64,000 nt of DNA. Source: Solicoccozyma terricola (taxonomy: Eukaryota; Basidiomycota; Tremellomycetes; Filobasidiales; Piskurozymaceae). Location of the stretch: assembly GCA_001600875.1 (NCBI GenBank), contig BCLD01000009.1, positions 924,010 to 988,009 of the forward strand. The letters run 5' to 3'. Position 1 is the first letter of the stretch, and each line of letters begins with the position of its first letter. Of the stretch, positions 54,181-64,000 are shown one piece after another. The position numbers and the translations under genes are program-made. The notes under the pieces were generated by a model. It worked only from the letters and a program-made list of their open reading frames with translations. It searched no databases and was not told where the DNA came from.

Positions 54181-57100
54181 TTACGCGTTGACGTGGAAAC
54201 GAGCTCCAGCAAGACCAGAGGCGTCCAACACGTTGTTGTAAACGGTGTTGCTGGTAGAAAGGAGGTCAAGTCAGATCAAGTTCATGCATGCGCCCCTCGC
54301 GAAATGCTCACCCCCACCAAGCCTGGAGACCAGGGCCAATAGCACCCGAGAGGGGGTATTGAAGCTGTGAAGGGGGCACGTTGGTCAGTTGAAGCCCCGC
54401 GGCGAGACAACATCCAGCTCTCGGAACTCACGCAGAAGAAGATGAACAAGATGGAGAGAGCGTAACCACATGACCACGCCGCGGACAAGACGTAGTTGTA
54501 TCGGCTCCACCAGTTGAAGTTCCTCCGTCGGATGACGTACTGGAAGATGAAACCGGTGTAGATGTACGAGATGAAGTTGATAGGGAGGTAAGGTGGCATG
54601 AGACCGGTACCGGAGAAGATGACTGGGAAGTTGACGTATTTCCAGAATGATTTCGGGTACCTCTTGGCGAGGAAGTAGCAAGGAATGGGGCAAGCAGCTC
54701 CGATGAGCCAGAACCACATGAGGTCCTTGTAGATACCGTTTGCTCCAAGGAAACGGTTTGGACCGATGACACCCCAGATGATGGAAGCGGTTCCGAACAC
54801 TTGGGTGGATGGGCACCACCAAGTCTCAGTTGCAGTCTTGTCACAGATACCCTCAACGTGACCGAAGAGCCAAGCCTGAACGAACACCTGAACAATACCG
54901 GCGATCAAGGTACCCCAAACTTGGCCCCAGAACATGATGCGAGGTGGAACCTTCATGTAGTGACCGAGCTTCATGTCGTTGATGAAGGACATACCCTGAG
55001 CCATGGTGATGTAACCGTAGGTCTTGAAGATCATCATCGAGACGGGTTTTCCTGGAACGGCGTATCCAATGATGAACTCGGTGATGACGTTGAGACCGAC
55101 CTGAGTGTTGGTGATGGCCTGGATCATACCGATCGGCAGAGAGAGGACAATGGAGATAAGAAGAGCCAAGAAGAGAGACCAGACGGGCATCTGTGTTGGG
55201 TAACCTCGGATGGCGCCGATAGCGAGAGCGAGATTGACCAAGAAGATAACGATGTACCACCATTGGGGAACCTCGGGGTAGACGGACATGAGTTTGAGAT
55301 GGATGTCATCGGCGTCGTGGATAGATCGGCGTGCCTGGTTCCAGATTTGCTTTCGGTAGTAGAGGAAGGTGTGAACGACGGTGGCGCTAAGAGCAGCAAA
55401 CGACAAACCGTACGAGATGGCGAAGGTAGTGCTGAGCATGAGCGGAGAGTACGCCTTGTATGCTTCTTCGTTGAACGAGGCGTCGGCGTTGATGATCTTG
55501 GTGACGTTGTACTTGTGGCCAAAGTGGTCGTACGAGCTGGACGACGAGAATGGCAAGTAACTGAAGTAGAAGGTGTTGGTGTAGTAGAGGATGGGGCAGA
55601 GGAACCAGATGAAGAAGAGGAAACCAGCGAGAATGTTCGCGGTGGCCCACCAAGGGGTAGCCATTGGGTTTCCAATACCAGAGATTTGTCCCCAATCAAA
55701 GGTCAAAACACTCATACCAGCACCTGACTGGTAACCGAACAAGAGGTTGACCTTTTGGTTGTCCGGAGCAATCCACGTAACCCAGTCAAAGTAGGACAAG
55801 GCGGTGAAGATGTAGTTGGGGAAGAACGACCAAACGAACATTCCAATGGTTCCGTAAGCAAAGAACCTTTCCCTGGAGATTCCGCCAGCAGTTCCACCAG
55901 ACTCGCGGGAGTGAAGAGTGTTGAAAAGAGCGGTGCTGACAAGGGTAGCGGGCCAGATCATGCTGTGAATAGCGCGGGGGAAAGAGATCAGCGATCACGA
56001 AGCGTTCGTCGCAGTCGGGGTCAAGCTCAGACTAACCTTGATGGCCACACGAGCATTTTTCTGTGGCAGATGAAGAGTCTCATCAGCCTGCGATTCTTGT
56101 GACTGTTGGATAGATGTGGCCACTCACCGAAGGAGACCACCCAAGCAGAATCCAATCATTTGGGTGGAAAGGACACTGTTGCGATCGCAAAGATTAAAAT
56201 TCTGATACGACGGATGTACCAAAAGTTCATTACGGATACTCACAGCATGAGTTGGTAACCGTAACCGAAGTTTTGGTTGTAGAAGAACCTCTGAACCTAT
56301 GATGAGGAACGCAGGAGGGTATTGTAAGGACTCTTTGGGTCATGTTCACTTCAAAATGGGGTAAACTCTACTTACAGCGATGATGTCGGTGGCGTAAGCA
56401 GAGTATGCAGATACCGAAGACATGATGGAAATCTAATGCGAACCGGCGGTGGTCAGTGTTGCGCTCACACGACCCTCACGAGTAACCCGCTCACCATCGT
56501 GTGCTCCTTGATCTGTAGATTGGGGGGGGGGGGGGGAGGTTAAGATCGGTATACTAGTTCTAGCACATGATTGCGAAAACTAACGTTGAAAGGTCCTGGG
56601 TTTCCCCACCTGTTCTTTGGCATGATTTTGTGCATCGCACGACCCATTGGCTGAAAAGATGATACAGGTGTCAGCGGACCGTACGACTGGATAGAAAGCT
56701 TCGGAGGGGGGGGGGGGGGGTTATCAAACACTCACGTAACTCAGCAATTGAGCGATGATGGGCGGGATAGTGACGTTAGGGTATCGGAAGAAGAAGAACT
56801 CTGTGGCGAAGAATAGTTAGCCATGGATTTTCTCGGCGGAATGAATGAGAGGGCACGAGTCACTCACGGTTCACTCCTCTAATACACATCGAGGCAAATG
56901 AAGAGGCAAGGGGTTAGGTCCTCGACTTCGAATACCACTGACCACCAGGCTGGGACATACGCAAGAATGATACACCAGATGATACCCAACAACCACATCC
57001 TGAAAGTGTTGACTGGCATTTCCGGGTCGTCAAAGTTCGAGACAGCAGCCCGAACCTCTGGGTACGGCGAGTCCTCCTCGATGTCACTGTTGTTTGGTAG

Positions 57101-57382
57101 TAAAGATCAGCGCGAATGCCTCGATCGCGTGCGCCACAGATACTCACCCGTCGACGGGAACATCGTGTGCCGTTGCAGGATCGTAGTTGTTGTCATACAA
57201 GTGAGCTTCGTCCTCCTGTAAGCGAGCGACGAAACGATCGGTAATCAGTCTCTGCGCCGAGTCACACGACCGGGCCCGAAGAGTCCATCGATACACACCT
57301 TGGAGTAGTCTTGACCTTCGACATTATGAACACCGACGTGGGAGTCGGCCACTGTCTTCTCCTCGTATTGTGGCGCTGACAT
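54181..57382 (-). CDS. Oligopeptide transporter (OPT family)
   Basis: Plasma-membrane proton-coupled transporter for small peptides or glutathione-like substrates. The start exon reads MSAPQYEEKTVADSHVGVHN. Cytosolic acidic segments (DIEEDSPYPEVRAAVSNFDD) precede the family N-terminal motif MPVNTFRMWLLG. Small exons then give EFFFFRYPNVTIPPIIAQLL, MGRAMHKIMPKNRWGNPGPF (the OPT NPGPFN signature) and IKEHTMVSIMSS. The main exon (about 55961-54375) holds many helices and DWGQISGIGNPMATPWWATA, MQAI-type QAITNTQVGLNVITEFIIGY, FKTYGYITMAQGMSFINDMK and KYVNFPVIFSGTGLMPPYLP. Two last short exons end GARFHVNA at TAA 54181. About ten introns, two of them with 13-nt poly-G runs on the plus strand. Apparently intact. 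Confidence 0.94.
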
Positions 57383-58987
57383 CTTTGTTGCTGATGGACT
57401 TGAGGATCGCCACACAAGTACTTTCGTGAGAGAGAGAGAGAAGGGGGGCTCGCACGCCGATCCCTAGTGTTGGCCACCTATATAAGACGTCCGGATAATA
57501 CGGTCAAGACCGGTAAGACTCTCCTGTCTCCCTCTGACTCTCCCTCACTCTCCCAAGCGACGGTATGCGCCATTGGAGTCACGGCAAAAAGGCTCCAATG
57601 GGCCATCAGCGACGAGGTGGTGGGTAGGGGGTGGGTGGGTGGTGCAACGGCGACCTTATCTTGCGGCACACATGGTGTCTCTTTCTCGCTAGAAAGTTTT
57701 CAGGTACACAAGGGGGGAGCAGGGTGGAGCAGGATGGAGCAGGGTGGAGCAGCAGACAGTTGTGTGGCCCCATGTGGATCGAGAGCATGATTCCGAAAAC
57801 TCGCGGAGCACGAGGCACCCAATTACCCAAGTGGACAGCTTCCGAGTGCTCGGACGGGAGTGGGCGACAGTTGGGTGTTAATTATGGATCCTTGGTGCTT
57901 ATTTCTGGTAAACGCCCTGGCGTGAAACACCACCATGTGGAGCAAACGGTAGTATGTCGCCGCGACGGCCAATGGCATACCCCGGCGAGAATGTACAGCG
58001 TAAGGTTCTCCCCTCTTCCCATCTGGGGATCTCAAAAGACATAATACAGTGGTGCATGCATGCATGGCTTTCTTTCTTCCGTGCTCTTGGCAACCAAGGG
58101 GAATTCAGTCGTGCGGATGCGGTCGCTGAACGGCGTTTGGTTGAATGCCCCCCAATCTCACTGGAATTTTCACGGCCTGATATCAGTCGTGGGTGGGTGG
58201 GCTCGTCGTCGGTCTGCTCCTGCGTCATAGATAGCCCTCGATAGCCCTTGATATGCTATGCTTTGATATGCCTTGATAGCCCTTGACTATCGACGCTAGC
58301 GATGATCCAGAGAGGTTCATGACCACATGACGCCGCTATGTCTGATGGCGTTATCAGCTGTTTCTCTGACGGATTGCTTGGCAGGCATAGATCTGAACCT
58401 TGTACTACCGATACCGGATGTCACAGAAAATACGGAGCATGCGATGTCAACCAAGTAAACAAATGACGCGGTCACACGCGAATGTCTCGATTGCGAGGTC
58501 TCATGATTTGCGATTGATAGCGCACTACCTTCGGCCGTATCTTTCAACCCTCCACTTGGTTATCACATACCAATCTCCACATCTATGGGGAAGAAAAGAC
58601 CATACTTGGATGTAGGATGGAGGATGGAGGGATGTACTGGTGTGGAGTTTCCTCCCGGATAGTGGAGCCGTCCATCATCAGGAGATCGCCGTAGAATCCC
58701 AGCCAACCAACCTTTTGGTGGGGCGGAGCCGTGTATACTTATTCCTGCCCCTTACACCCGAACGGGATGGGAGAGTCCCCCGTATCCGAGCAATATCCAA
58801 TGGGCCATGCGCCTCGCGCGAATGGGGTAAACACATGGTTTTTTTTTTGGAGGCGTAGGCGACGGCAGTAGTTCACCTGCTGATTTGCCGGGGCCACATG
58901 GCTCCACCACCACCTTGATCAAGTTGTTGTACGAGGAAATACAGGTCATCGGTCGTTACAGAGTTTTACAAAAGATAATCCGGCTTC
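57383..58987. other. 1.6-kb intergenic region upstream of OPT
   Basis: No protein gene is supported on either strand; the longest frames (about 137 codons) have no family resemblance. Contents: a GA repeat at about 57429-57441, a GGAGCAGGGT-type repeat (about 57718-57755), a cluster of TTGATAGCCC/TGATATGC units (about 58226-58287) and a T run at about 58839. It probably contains a long regulatory region for the OPT transporter plus the 3' end of the gene to its right. Confidence 0.45.
58226..58287. repeat. Degenerate 10-bp repeat (TTGATAGCCC-type)
   Basis: At least three GATAGCCC(T/C) units and three GATATGC variants at about 10-15 bp spacing in an otherwise featureless promoter region. GATA cores recur on the plus strand; a binding site for a GATA factor is possible but unproven. 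Confidence 0.6.
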
Positions 58988-61065
58988 CTACAAATCCAGT
59001 ACAATGTTACTATATCCACCGCTCTGAATATCTATGGTGCCCCATTGTACTCCCTGCGTTTCCCTCGATACGCCCTTCCTAGCGATGTACCCTTTCACGA
59101 CCCCTGACGTTGTAGACGTATCTTCCAATCTAAGAATGCGATCGTCGTCGTCGTCGTCGTCTCGGTCCGAATCTTGATCGACTCGTACTTCAGGTCGTGG
59201 GCCATTAAGAGTCTGTAACACGAATCCACCTTGATATTCTTTGTCGATTTGCGCTGTTACTGGAGAATTCCTAGTGTCTATGTATACGTTTATCGGTCTG
59301 TGTACCGGTAAATTCTTTACCTTCAAGTTTGCCCATGCTTCTGATGTTGACATTGTGATGTGGGCCTTTACTGATGGGTCGTTGACGTGATCGAAGTGAG
59401 AGGCATTCAGAGGGATGAAACCGAGGACGATGTCCATACCCGCGAGTTGAGTCGCACATAGTAAACTCATCCTTCCCGGACTAGCAACTTCGACAATATC
59501 GACGTTGCCCCGAATGTTACCATCGCTAGTACGCATCCAAATTTCTGGAGCGCGATAAAACCCGGAAATGCTATGACTGGACGTGTAGACGTCGATGGAG
59601 CGAGTACCAGAGTAGGACCCACTGATCTCGGCGTTGGAGGTGTGAAGGATGAGCATCTCTCCATGGCAGTGGTTGCATAGGATTGGGGAATTTTGAGTTG
59701 TTAGTACGAGGGTTTGAGAGGCCGATTCGAGGTATTGAGCGACGATGGCTGCGTCGGTGGTCGATAAGTAGGCATGCTGGACGAGAAGAGACTGTGGTGG
59801 CAGAGCGAGCGATCATATTAGCATGCCCCCCTGCTCCCCCCCCCCCGGGGCGTGGGGTCGAAACCCAAGTACTCACATCGGCTACGTTGATCCCACTGCG
59901 AGCGGTCTGCACTGCTAGATCTGCGAATCCGATATTCTGCGCCTTGAAATCTCCTGAAAATGTAACTGACATGCCTGGAACGTTTATCTCGAGGTCTCCG
60001 AGATACCATACGTCTCCGTTTCGTTTGATATCGGACTTCTTCACTCCTTTCCCCCGAGGTAACGTCAATGATATGACAAACTTGAGAAATCGTGGATGCC
60101 AAGGACTGTTCGAAGTTTCTGAACCTTCTGGTCCAACGATAACGATTCCATACTCTCCTGGTGAACCTGCCATGCAAACGTGCCAACCTGCTAGGTTTGA
60201 AACACTTGGTGTGACGAAATCGACTCGAGCAAGAATGCTATCCGTAGAGCGAGATGCAGGGTCTGCCGATGCGTCGATCTCTACCGTGCCATACACGTTG
60301 GGAGCTCGAGCGTGGACAAAGATCTTGTTGAAGGGTAAGCTGAAGGTGAAATTGGTATTCGCTGTGTAGACTGGTCCGGTGGATATCGGAGTGGTCCAAG
60401 ATGGTGCGATGATGGGTTCATTGAACATGTCGCAAGAGTGCGGCGAGGCTTCGGTGGGAAGCAGCGGCGTGCGATGACTCCATGTATGATCCCATCCGCC
60501 TGAACAGGTTGAATGGGTGACTTAGTTACGGTAGTGACACCCCTGGACCCGAAACGAAAAACCCAGCTTCACACTAACCATTTCCATTCGATCCACCCCT
60601 CGTCCACACTTGTTTATCCTTATTGGCCTTGTTCACCGATCTCACCCACATCACAGCGAGAAATCCAAACCATATCGTAGCAAAAACAACTGCAACGAGA
60701 CTTTGTAATAACAACTTCCGCCTACGGTCTCTCTTACTACCAGCTGCTGCTTCAGTGTATGGTGGAGGTAGAAGCTGGCTTTGTTCCGTTGACCACGTTT
60801 CGTTATTGTCGCCGTCGTCGTCGTCGCCCGTGATAGCGTGGACGCGGCTACGTTCGTCATGGTCACCCTCGGCATGTACATCCTGCGCTCGACGAACGGG
60901 TCGAGGGTAAGGGTTGGCACTAGGTCCAGCAGTGGTATGAGGTGTGGCAGCGGCAGCGGCGGCGTTGTTGTCTGGGTGGTGGGAGACGGACTGGTAGTTG
61001 ATATGGTGATCTCGAGGTCTGTCCCTCGCGTGTTCCTCCTCCTTCTTGTCTGGTGGTAGTAGCAT
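58988..61065 (-). CDS. Single-span membrane protein, unknown function
   Basis: The first exon (ATG 61065) encodes MLLPPDKKEEEHARDRPRDH, a disordered cytosolic region with a PPPY-type motif (LLPPPYTEAAAG), and a membrane helix (LQSLVAVVFATIWFGFLAVM). After an intron (about 60505-60577) a large extracytosolic beta-rich part follows (TANTNFTFSLPFNKIFVHAR, VWYLGDLEINVPGMSVTFSG). After a second intron, containing a C-to-G homopolymer junction, it continues with ISGSYSGTRSIDVYTSSHSI and DGNIRGNVDIVEVASPGRMS. Repeated short beta strands in the second half (LHTSNAEISG, MRTSDGNIRG) suggest a beta-solenoid, as in bacterial adhesin-type domains of fungal surface proteins. It ends SGGYSNIVLDL at TAG 58988. 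An Asp run (DRDDDDDDD) occurs near the end. No named family. Confidence 0.75.
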
Positions 61066-61284
61066 GATTCGTTGGAGTCTAAGTGAAGGGATGTAAGGTG
61101 GGATGGCAGTGGTTGGGTTTCATTGTTGGTGGTGGAGATGATGGAGATGATGGAGACGGTGGACGACTTGTCATTCCACCCCTGTGGATTCATTCCAGCT
61201 GTAAATACAAATTGATCCCGCGTTCAATCTCATCCACGTCCACCAATCTACAACGTCCCAGAACCCAACAACCCATCCTCAATC

Positions 61285-62907
61285 TCACACCGCCTTCTCC
61301 CAGTTCATCAACAACCGCCTCGCTCTCACTCCCTCCCTGACCCCGCTCTCCACCGCACCAGCCACTGACCCTCGATTACACACACTCGTATGTTCACCCG
61401 CGAACAACAACCTACCCTCCCATTCTGGTTTACCGAGCGTGATAAAGTCCAATGGAGATCGGGAAACAATCGGTGGTGTGGATGTCGCACCGAACGAGTA
61501 TGGTGAGATTGACCAAGATGTCATGGTACAAGCCGTAGGAAGAAGTGGTGGAGTAGAAGGTTGTAACCTTGAAACGAGAAGTTTATGGAAAGCGAGTGCG
61601 ACAGTTTCTTCTTCCATTGATTCGACAAGTTTGGTTATCGGAACAGGTAGGTAAACCAATAATGTTGAATGTGGTGTAGGGTTAGTTTTCACTCCCAAAC
61701 TCGAAACTACGAGTGTTACCGTATCCAACAATGCGGATGGATCAGTCGAATCAACTTTATTCGAATTCCCAGGATTAGAAGGTAGGATGGTTATCGTCCC
61801 TACATCATCCCCCCACCACGTTCCGGGATAACTGATGATTAATTTCCCAAGTTGACCGACGTGTGTACCTTGAATAGCTTCGATTTTCGACTCTGATAAT
61901 GGTGGACGGAAAATATCGAGTCCTCCTGTTGCTTTGAGTGAACCTAATGGGATGGTTGAAATAACCAACCTCCCTTCATAAACCTTCTCTTCACCTGATC
62001 TTTCATTACTCGTAATAACAACCATCGAGTCGTCTTCATCACCACCACCCGGTCGATTAAACGGTTCGGTTATTGAAATCACTTTTTCACCAATATGAAC
62101 AACTGCACCGTTTGATTTCACTTTATTTTCCAAACCTTGAATTATTTTCCCAAATCCTCCAATTGGAAAAGCGTCTGTACCCTTGAATGAATCTTCATAT
62201 CCATTCCATTTCAATGCTAATTCTTCCAAAGTGACTCCTAAACCGATTTCAGAAGCTCTAATCATCGAATCAACCAGAGGTGTTTCGGATAGGTTCAATG
62301 ATTTGTGAAGAGGGGATTGGGAAGAGAAAAGGTAGGAAGCGGTGGAACGTGTGGATGGGATTTCAGGGTCGTTCGGGGTGAGAGAGTTTGCGAGTGTGAT
62401 CGAGGTTTGAAGTTTGGCGATTACTTCTGGAGAGAGGAGACCTGGTTGAGTGGATGGGATGGGATGGGAGGTGGTGGTTGCAAGAGTTCCGTTGTGAATA
62501 CGGGTGGACACAATACAACATGGAAAGGCTCGAACTCACCTTGTGGAGAAGAAACAATGTTCCTAGCTTTCTGTGGTACATACGCATGCTACGCGATCGT
62601 TTTGAAATCAGAATCAGAAGAAAAGTTCCCTCCCCCCCTCCCTCCCCGGGGGGCCAATCTCCCAAAACACTCCACAACTCACTATTCCCAATTCCTCTAT
62701 CAACTCCCTCACCGGTGTCCCTTCATTCCATCCATGTATAGTCGAACATCCTAAATCTACCGGTTGAGGGAACTTTAACGAACTCAAACATCTACCACCG
62801 ATACGACGTTGTGCTTCGATAATCAAAACCGACTTGCTAGCTTTAGTTAAGATGTTTGCAGCGGATAAACCGGCGAAACCGGAACCGATGATGATGACGT
62901 CGTACAT
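61285..62907 (-). CDS. Flavin amine oxidase (polyamine oxidase Fms1-like)
   Basis: FAD enzyme, probably oxidising spermine-type polyamines. The ATG at 62907 is followed directly by the dinucleotide-binding fold MYDVIIIGSGFAGLSAANIL, then VLIIEAQRRIGGRCLSS and LGCSTIHGWNEGTPV. Two introns (about 62572-62692 and 62448-62528) surround a short exon reading HAYVPQKARNIVSSPQ. The last exon covers the substrate domain (YEDSFKGTDAFPIGGFGKII), LVISTIPLGSLKA, WGDDVGTI and the C-terminal FAD motif LLFAGEHTSVCNRGSVAGAV. It stops with TGA at 61285. The first intron contains a C-to-G homopolymer. Putrescine or spermidine metabolism is the likely pathway, inferred from the Fms1/PAO resemblance. Monoamine oxidases are the main alternative. 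Confidence 0.87.
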
Positions 62908-63730
62908 GGTGGTGGTGGTGGTGGTGGGGGGTGGGGTGGGGGGCTTGATATGATAGACGAGGTTGAGAATATGGGTAGGTGATGATGGCGACGGAGCGAC
63001 CATCTCCATCCTCTCCACCGCCTTCCATTCCCCAGCCTGACTCCGGACCGACTAGGGAACGCGATCACGTGATACAAAGAGGGGAGGGGAGTGGAGGGGG
63101 AAGTGGAGGGGAAGGGGGGGGGCAAACCACTGCATCCACCAGCCACCGGGTACAACAGTCAGACATTGACCCCCTAAAAGCACGGGGCGTATCTCACTCT
63201 CCTCTTACCAATGACATCTATACAGCTTGATCAAATGCTTTTGGGCTTTTCCCCTCACACGATATAGCGGAGTACTAGGGTTGTTGGATTAGGTAAAGCC
63301 CCCCGGGGGTTTTATTCAGTACTTCCCGTGTTGCGAAGACTCAATATTCTTATGGGGTATGTTAAAGCGAAACAAATGACCGACGGAGCGCTGGTTTTTA
63401 GATGTACCGCCTTATAAGGCTATATGAACTATGGGGTTGGAAATATTTCAACGAGACTTGCAGCATCAACCGGTTGATATTTTGAAGGCGGGGGTTTTTT
63501 AGACCCCCACCTCCCTTCCTATATGATTTGCACCAACAACGGGGTCGATCCCTCAGTTTTGGGTTTATTCTCGGCTTTAATAATGCATATCCCGTATTCT
63601 AACGTAATACACCCCCCCCCCCCCCCCAATCTTGAAGGTGATATGGGTATGGGTATTACCTTTTTATATACCTCTCTGTCAGTGTCAAATGTATCCCGTT
63701 AAGCTGTTACAAACATTGAATTGTAGATTA

Positions 63731-63774
63731 GGAACCGTCGGGAACCGATAGGAACTGATAGGAACTGGATGGAA
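63731..63774. repeat. GGAACYGATA 10-bp tandem repeat
   Basis: Four consecutive GGAAC-type units (GGAACCGTCG, GGAACCGATA, GGAACTGATA, GGAACTGGAT) plus a partial GGAA, spaced exactly 10 bp. Confidence 0.85.
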
Positions 63775-63978
63775 AGCAGATCGGATGATATCTTTCCAAG
63801 TTCTTCAGTTTCTTTAAGATCATGTTTGAAAAGAAAAGACCAATAACTGGTATCCCTCCACTTATACCTCTTTATTTATTGGGATTCTCTTCCCAGACGT
63901 TCCCAGACGATTTGAAATAGACCTTGATAATTCCGTTGGGGTGGGTTCAAGTTTTCGCTCAAAGTATTTAATATTCGG

Positions 63979-64000
63979 GGGGGGGGGGGGGGGGGGGGGG
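63979..64000. repeat. Terminal poly-G run
   Basis: At least 22 G reaching the window edge, preceded by AATATTC. It probably continues beyond the window or marks a contig or gap edge, like the poly-C around the N gap at 8594. Confidence 0.85.

Larger units (their letters stand above)
62908..64000. other. Right-end region, no gene recognised
   Basis: Begins with a CCA/GGT-rich leader of the amine oxidase gene. From about 63230 the base composition turns more AT-rich and no frame of useful length remains. It contains a C-to-G junction (about 63299-63311), a hairpin (GGGGGT/ACCCCC, about 63491-63509), a C run at about 63611-63626, a 10-bp tandem repeat (63731-63774) and 22 G at the very end. Confidence 0.5.

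Noticed and set aside
54801..55727. A 308-codon plus-strand frame opposite the OPT transporter
   Set aside because: Its Asp/Glu/Val-rich text is the antisense of conserved membrane helices; the minus strand has all OPT motifs.

Overview
The window is nuclear DNA of an intron-dense basidiomycete yeast, most likely a tremellomycete (Cryptococcus/Kwoniella-like). Nearly every gene is split by several short GT-AG introns. A basidiomycete-type 'macrophage activating glycoprotein' gene, a CAP10-like GT90 glycosyltransferase and a histidine-rich UreG (as in cryptococcal Ure7) are all present. There is no prokaryotic, viral or plasmid signal. A 100-N assembly gap lies at 8594-8693 between two poly-C runs, and the window ends in poly-G.

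Layout. 1-1787: nothing recognised. 1788-10166: kinetochore gene NUF2 (-) diverging from condensin subunit YCG1/CND3 (+), then the gap, then urease accessory UreG (+). 10340-17920: a minus-strand block of a mitochondrial single-span protein, SNF5 (SWI/SNF) and the ER-junction protein Lunapark. 18470-18586: the 38-residue OST4. 18757-23501: an unknown nuclear-type protein and the mitochondrial carrier OAC1 (both -). 24430-25893: a decayed agmatinase. 26401-29200: the surface glycoprotein gene, with a 75-bp tandem repeat in one intron and 88 consecutive C in another. 29611-29713: an intron-containing tRNA-Leu(UAA). 30169-37376: ArfGAP, PRP38, GT90 and a DUF202 protein (all +). 37943-39567: a four-span membrane protein (-). 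40562-43820: divergent ribosomal genes RPL32 (-) and RPS22 (+). 44040-46553: an MDR oxidoreductase fused to prephenate dehydratase (-). 47264-48349: a single-span surface protein with two possible C-termini (+). 48479-62907: minus-strand genes for a luminal-domain membrane protein, COG7, an OPT transporter, another single-span protein and an FMS1-like amine oxidase.

Most genes are housekeeping: chromosome segregation (NUF2, YCG1), secretory pathway (OST4, Lunapark, ArfGAP, COG7), splicing and translation (PRP38, RPL32, RPS22), and surface glycans or glycoproteins (GT90, the glycoprotein).

The most unusual signals are: (i) a hairpin-rich repeat family starting just inside the 5' splice site of oversized introns in two unrelated genes (glycoprotein intron 26771-27378 and RPS22 intron 42490-43396), which resembles an introner-like element; (ii) the MDR-prephenate dehydratase fusion; (iii) the agmatinase pseudogene, with several frameshifts and lost metal ligands; and (iv) very long poly-C tracts, mainly in introns. 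All calls were made by reading translations and splice sites by eye; no database search was run.
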